From assembly GCA_003963315.1 (NCBI GenBank), contig RXJP01000144.1:1-46467 (forward strand): a stretch of DNA of 46,467 nt, written 5' to 3'. Both the position numbers and the translations under genes were made by a program. Below the pieces are notes generated by a model. The model did not search any database. It worked only from the letters and a program-made list of their open reading frames with translations, and was not told the origin of the DNA. Source of the stretch: Rhodocyclaceae bacterium (GTDB lineage: Bacteria > Pseudomonadota > Gammaproteobacteria > Burkholderiales > Rhodocyclaceae). Below are positions 42,933 through 46,467 of this stretch, one piece after another. Position 1 is the stretch's first letter, and every line of letters begins with the position of its first letter.

Positions 42933-43960
42933 TGGCTTTCTCCTTGGGCATACCCCTGCCCCACCACCATCATGCTGCGCGCGTAGTTCTGTCCGGCCAG
43001 TTGGAAACCTCGCACATTGGCAAACATCGGTTCCTTCACCTCGTGGATGCGGTGTTTCGGGAACGCCGCCTTCACCGCCTTGCGGAACAGGAATGCCCCG
43101 CCGCCGACCAAGATGATGTTCTGCAAACTGTGCGGCGCCTCAATCCACTCCTTCATCGTCGAAACAGCCTGCTCGGCCACAGTTTCGGCTAAAGGCAGCA
43201 AACGTTTGATGTCGTAAGGCTTCTGGAAGATCACCGGCTGCTTGCCGGTGCGCAAGGCAAAGTCAATGGCGTCGTAGTCCCGATAGGGCGAGCCGATGTC
43301 CTTGGTGATTTCGGCTGCCAAAAGCCGCAGGACATCGGACATACCGCGGTTGAAGGAATAGCTCTGCTTTTGCACTAGGCGCATGCCCCGGGCCACCAGC
43401 CAGTCGAAGGTCCGGGAACCGGGGTCGATAATCAGGCTTTGCTCGTGGCTGATGCTCGCCATCTTCTGATGCTCGGCGGCGTAGTGCACCAGCGCCCCCT
43501 GGGGCTGGGCTACAGCCATGGCTTTGGCTACCGTCACAGCCTTGCCGCCGCCGATGTCGTGACGGCCCGTCATGATTTTTTCCAGGGCGGTTTTCTTGAC
43601 CGCGAATAAGGCCACTGGCAGTCCTACCACCAGCAGGTCGATATGGCCCACTTTCATCATGCTCAGGGCGCCGCGTAGCAGGGCCATGTATTCCGGGGTT
43701 TCGGTATATTCATCGTGTAGTTGCTTGGCGCGGAAGGTGTCGGCGGCAAGGCTCACGTCCGGCCCGACTTCGTAGTACAGGGGGCCGATGGGGATGCAGA
43801 CGGTTTTTTTGCGCTCGCTGGCAGGCCAGGACGAGGAAGCGTCACTGGAAGGGTAGGCCACCGAGGGAAAACTGGCGCAGCGGATGTCGGTGCCGGCAGC
43901 AGCTGTGACGAACTTGGTGTTACCGGATCCGACATCCACTGCTCTGACAATCAATTCCAT
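42929..43960 (-). CDS. ParM/StbA-family actin-like ATPase
   Basis: A 343-residue actin-fold protein: phosphate 1 loop VRAVDVGSGNTKFV, phosphate 2 region LIIDPGSRTFDWLV, and adenosine motif NIILVGGGAFLFRKAV. This is the plasmid-segregation (ParM/StbA) or PRTRC-D-like branch found on conjugative plasmids and ICEs. The ATG at 43960 has TAGGAG ten bases before it and is preferred to a TTG two codons earlier. It heads a four-gene minus-strand operon with two small proteins and the nuclease core. Likely role: partitioning of a replicating form of the element. Confidence 0.88.
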   Translation of the reverse strand: MELIVRAVDVGSGNTKFVTAAAGTDIRCASFPSVAYPSSDASSSWPASERKKTVCIPIGPLYYEVGPDVSLAADTFRAKQLHDEYTETPEYMALLRGALSMMKVGHIDLLVVGLPVALFAVKKTALEKIMTGRHDIGGGKAVTVAKAMAVAQPQGALVHYAAEHQKMASISHEQSLIIDPGSRTFDWLVARGMRLVQKQSYSFNRGMSDVLRLLAAEITKDIGSPYRDYDAIDFALRTGKQPVIFQKPYDIKRLLPLAETVAEQAVSTMKEWIEAPHSLQNIILVGGGAFLFRKAVKAAFPKHRIHEVKEPMFANVRGFQLAGQNYARSMMVVGQGYAQGESQ

Positions 43961-43971
43961 GGTCAAGACTC

Positions 43972-44426
43972 CTAAACAAGGGGGTAAGGTCGATCAGCAT
44001 CGACAGGCCGATGTGATCCCGCCACGCACAATTCCCACTCTTTGCACCAGATTTCGGCGTCGGGGCCTCCGATGTCAGCCAGGTGACGGTATGTCGTCAT
44101 TGCCCTGATGCTGGAAAACGAGATACCAAGCGGGAGCTGTGCGTGTGTCACTACGCTCCCACTCAAATGTCGACCGTCAAGGGCATATACCGACGAAAGT
44201 CATCGCTGCGTCGAACATCCCGCGCACCGGGCAAAACTCCGGACCGGAACCAGAGGCAGCTATTTCTCCCGTCAAGCCCGCTTGCTGCCTCGTTTCCAGC
44301 CGTTTCGGGACAATAAATGCCCCTTATCACACACTCCCGCTCCTGCAAGCGCCATCCGTCATCGCCGGCAATATCCACCATTTTCGGCACCATCCCCTTG
44401 ACCGCCCTACCCCATTTGGCGTCCAC
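43972..44426 (-). other. two abutting small open frames, possibly one decayed gene
   Basis: An 87-codon frame (44426-44163) is followed without a gap by a frame of up to 64 codons (44166-43972). The latter ends inside the ribosome site of the ParM-like gene. Pieces such as RAMTTYRHLADIGGPDAEIW look protein-like, others do not. They may be real short genes upstream in the operon or a frameshifted gene. No family recognised. Confidence 0.3.
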
Positions 44427-45155
44427 TACGCATTCCCGAGGGCCGCCCTGGCCCGCTCCGTTTGGAGCAAAGGCGTTGCAGTCGTTACCTGCCCTTCAAG
44501 CACTGGCCTCGAACCGGTGCAGCCGCTGTCCTAGAGGCAGTGGTTGGTGGTTGTTCCCGTAGTGTCTGGGCCTGTGGCTTGACCGACGTTCTGCGTCGGA
44601 CGCTCCCTGAAGCGTGCCATGGCCTGCGAATCCTGGATCGGTACCCGAAGCCGCGTCCCTGTTTCCGCCCTCCTTTGAGCACGCGGGTTTTCCGCAACGT
44701 GCGGTCGTGTTGGCCCTATTGGGCTCCCCGCGCGTCTTCGCTCATGACTCGGCACTGCCCTGGACTTTCGGTCAGGGGCGGACCCATGCGAGTGGATGGC
44801 GCTACGCATCCAGAACTGATCCCCCTGTAGGCGCGAGGCCAGACCTCGGCGCCGATGCCACGATGTGCCCTTGAGGCCTTTGGCATCCCCTCCCCCATGG
44901 TTGCAGAAATGTACGGATGGGGCCGGATCACCCGTTTCATTTTTAAGAAAGACCGAGTCGGCCCGGGCCTTGGCCTCTGTCGCCGACAAAACCTTGGGTA
45001 GGCGCCGTCCGTCGTGGTCACGGACGACGTTGAATGCTTCCGACCACTGACGGCAGGCGCTGGAATCCGTACTGCCGGTGATATTCAAGGATTCCCCATT
45101 GAATCCATGCGCTCCGCTGTTCGGGCAGTGGGGCGCCAACTTGGAAACCGATGCC
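44427..45155. other. mostly non-coding stretch upstream of the integrase, with hairpins
   Basis: About 730 bases without a secure gene. A minus-strand open frame (45178-44531) has a plausible stretch (CRQWSEAFNVVRDHDGRRL, LSATEAKARADSVFL) but then turns into Arg/Pro/Ser-rich sequence, so it is at most a fragment. Hairpins are visible: CCGACG-TTCTG-CGTCGG at 44583-44599, and CGTCCGT with ACGGACG at 45006-45026. Position beside the integrase suits an attachment site, excision control region or transfer origin. Confidence 0.4.
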
Positions 45156-46343
45156 ATGCCAGATGCTGTTCGTCGCACGTTTCGCTACCGGACTCAAGAG
45201 CCCGGTAGCCCTGGCCGTTTGAGCCAGCAACAACCGCTACGCCGCCAACACTGGGCGGGGAAAAGTCCTGGAGAAATCCTAGCCGGCTATCGGCCCGGCA
45301 AGACCCCGCCGCTCAAGGTGCTGGAGATCCTGATCGAACTTTTCAACAGCCAGCACACTGCGCTGGAGAAAACCGTCTCCCATAAGACGCGGCAGGAGCG
45401 AGCCCAGTTTCTACGACGGTTTTTTCGGGACTTGCGGATCAAGGCAGGGTTCAAAACAGTGCCAGATCCTCGCAATCTGGGACAGAAACATATCCATGCC
45501 ATGGTGCAGGTCTGGCGCCAGGAAGGCTTGGCACCGGCCACGGTCCAGACCTACCTGAGCTTTCTGCGGGGCCTTGCGATGTGGATGGGGAAGCATGGTT
45601 TCGTACGCAAGCCCGATCACTATGGCTTGAGCGTCGAGGAGTATGAGCGGCACGAATATGCCCAGCGCGACAAAAGCTGGTCCGCGCAGGGAGTCGACAT
45701 TGATGCGCTGATCGCCCGGGTTGGGGAATACGATGCCTACGTAGGAGCGTCGTTGCGCTTGATCCAGGCCCTGGGGCTGCGGCGCAAGGAGTCGGTGCTG
45801 TTCCGACCGTTTCAGAGCGTGGTGCCCTTTGAGGCGACGGGGCTTCCACCGGAGAAAAAAGCAGCGGATCGATATGTGCGAATCAAAGGCAAAGGGGGGC
45901 GGGTACGCCACATCTCTCTGGACCAGCCTGCAGGGGTGGCAGCCGTCGAATTCGCACAAGGGGTGGTTGCTAGCCGGGATGCGCACATGGGCAACCCGGC
46001 TCATACCTTGAAACAGAATCTTCGGCGCTTCGATTATGTGCTGGAGAAGTTCGGCATTACCTTACGCCAGCGTGGAGTGACCGGGCATGGGCTGCGCCAT
46101 GAGGCACTGATTGAGCACTATCAGGATCAGACGGGAGGCATCTCACCGCCAGTGCGCGGCGGCGGACCACTACCATTGGCGTTGGATCGTCCCGCCCGCC
46201 AGTCGGTCGCCCGCCTCGCCGGCCACAACAGACTTCGCTCGGCAAGTGCCTACCTCGGGGCCGTCCTGCCGCGCCAAACCAATGCGGTTGTGCCAGTCCT
46301 AGCGGCAGATGACCATACAGCCATCATTCGGGGCAACGACTGA
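45156..46343 (+). CDS. tyrosine recombinase/integrase
   Basis: A protein of about 395 residues. The N-terminal SAM-like core-binding domain includes FLRRFFRDLRIKAGF and LAPATVQTYLSFLRGLAMWMGKHG. The catalytic domain shows the first Arg in QALGLRRKESVLF, the Lys strand IKGKGGRVRHISL, the HxxR box GHGLRHE and the LxGH...Y box ARLAGHNRLRSASAYLG with the nucleophilic Tyr. This is the integrase type (N-terminal domain plus Integrase_1) common on ICEs and islands of beta- and gammaproteobacteria. An upstream frame start at 45078 exists; 45156 is chosen as the nearest ATG to the conserved part. It probably moves the element carrying the ParM-like operon, perhaps also the defence operon. Confidence 0.87.
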   Translation: MPDAVRRTFRYRTQEPGSPGRLSQQQPLRRQHWAGKSPGEILAGYRPGKTPPLKVLEILIELFNSQHTALEKTVSHKTRQERAQFLRRFFRDLRIKAGFKTVPDPRNLGQKHIHAMVQVWRQEGLAPATVQTYLSFLRGLAMWMGKHGFVRKPDHYGLSVEEYERHEYAQRDKSWSAQGVDIDALIARVGEYDAYVGASLRLIQALGLRRKESVLFRPFQSVVPFEATGLPPEKKAADRYVRIKGKGGRVRHISLDQPAGVAAVEFAQGVVASRDAHMGNPAHTLKQNLRRFDYVLEKFGITLRQRGVTGHGLRHEALIEHYQDQTGGISPPVRGGGPLPLALDRPARQSVARLAGHNRLRSASAYLGAVLPRQTNAVVPVLAADDHTAIIRGND

Positions 46344-46384
46344 CGATTACTTTGCCCAAGAGTCCTGGTTTTGCGGCAATGAAT

Positions 46385-46467
46385 AGCCCCGGATTTTGTG
46401 GAGGCTCCAACCCTTGAGAGAATGGAGCCATGAAGAAGACAAACAAGTATTCACCTGAAGTCCGGGA
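46385..46467 (+). mobile_element. left end of an IS3-family insertion sequence
   Basis: A terminal-repeat-like run (AGCCCCGGATTTTGTGGAGG) at about 46385-46404 is followed by a transposase start. The element continues beyond the window, so its right end and target duplication cannot be seen. The exact left boundary is uncertain by a few bases. Confidence 0.55.
46430..46467 (+). CDS. IS3-family transposase OrfA, N-terminus only
   Basis: Twelve codons are visible, MKKTNKYSPEVR, the usual beginning of IS3-group OrfA helix-turn-helix proteins. GGAG lies just ahead of the ATG. The rest lies outside the window. Confidence 0.7.
   Translation, partial: MKKTNKYSPEVR

Noticed and set aside
44531..45178. 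A 215-codon minus-strand gene overlapping the integrase start
   Set aside because: Only its first half looks protein-like; the rest is Arg/Pro/Ser-rich low-quality sequence. Noted as a possible fragment only.

Overview
The window reads as the chromosome of a facultatively respiring, PHA-storing betaproteobacterium, most like the Rhodocyclales/Nitrosomonadales group. This rests on gene order (purM - AI-2E permease - hda - HAD phosphatase - glnE - pcnB - folK - DUF486 - panBCD), a complete cbb3 oxidase locus with FNR, a class I PHA synthase and high GC. No database search was possible, so the taxonomic statement is an inference.

Layout. 1-950: a possible protein tail and a RelE/ParE-type toxin-antitoxin pair. 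1007-12943: housekeeping block of purine synthesis (purM), replication control (hda), nitrogen control (glnE), RNA decay (pcnB), folate (folK) and pantothenate (panBCD). 12969-15687: copper exporter CopA and a divergent MerR-family regulator, with a MerR-type 19-bp-spacer promoter between them. 15684-19129: universal stress protein, SafE/TauE-like membrane protein, anaerobic hemN and fnr. 19165-20938: a translationally coupled trio of an MCP-like signalling protein, an ODP-type di-iron protein and SirB2. 21019-24689: a nitronate-monooxygenase-like flavoprotein, phaC and a second universal stress protein. 24755-33192: the cbb3 block DUF3149, ccoH, ccoG, ccoP, ccoQ, ccoO, ccoN, ccoS, ccoI, all on the minus strand. 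Between ccoN and ccoS lie two FNR promoters of identical geometry. One serves ccoN; the other seems to make a short, terminated small RNA of about 99 nt.

From about 33256 the sequence turns into a mobile or defence island. Next to the host terminator upstream of ccoI is a bare 3' end of a tRNA (T-loop to CCA), as left by integration into a tRNA gene. After a gene-free stretch comes a three-gene operon: a pseudokinase-UPF1-type helicase, a phospholipase-D-family protein and a patatin-like phospholipase. The first two match the Mokosh type I anti-phage system; the patatin gene is an apparent extra component. Further right are an ICE/plasmid-type cluster (ParM/StbA-like ATPase, small protein, and two adjacent genes that together look like a split Cas4-type Fe-S nuclease), a long mostly non-coding stretch, a tyrosine recombinase and the start of an IS3-family element cut by the window end.

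How it fits together: FNR, hemN, the cbb3 oxidase, its copper/Fe-S assembly factors, the ODP/MCP pair and the proposed small RNA form a low-oxygen respiration and sensing region. The right third is accessory DNA for defence and mobility. The strongest candidates for something new are the Mokosh-patatin operon, the FNR-driven small RNA, the ODP/MCP/SirB2 operon and the split Cas4-like pair.
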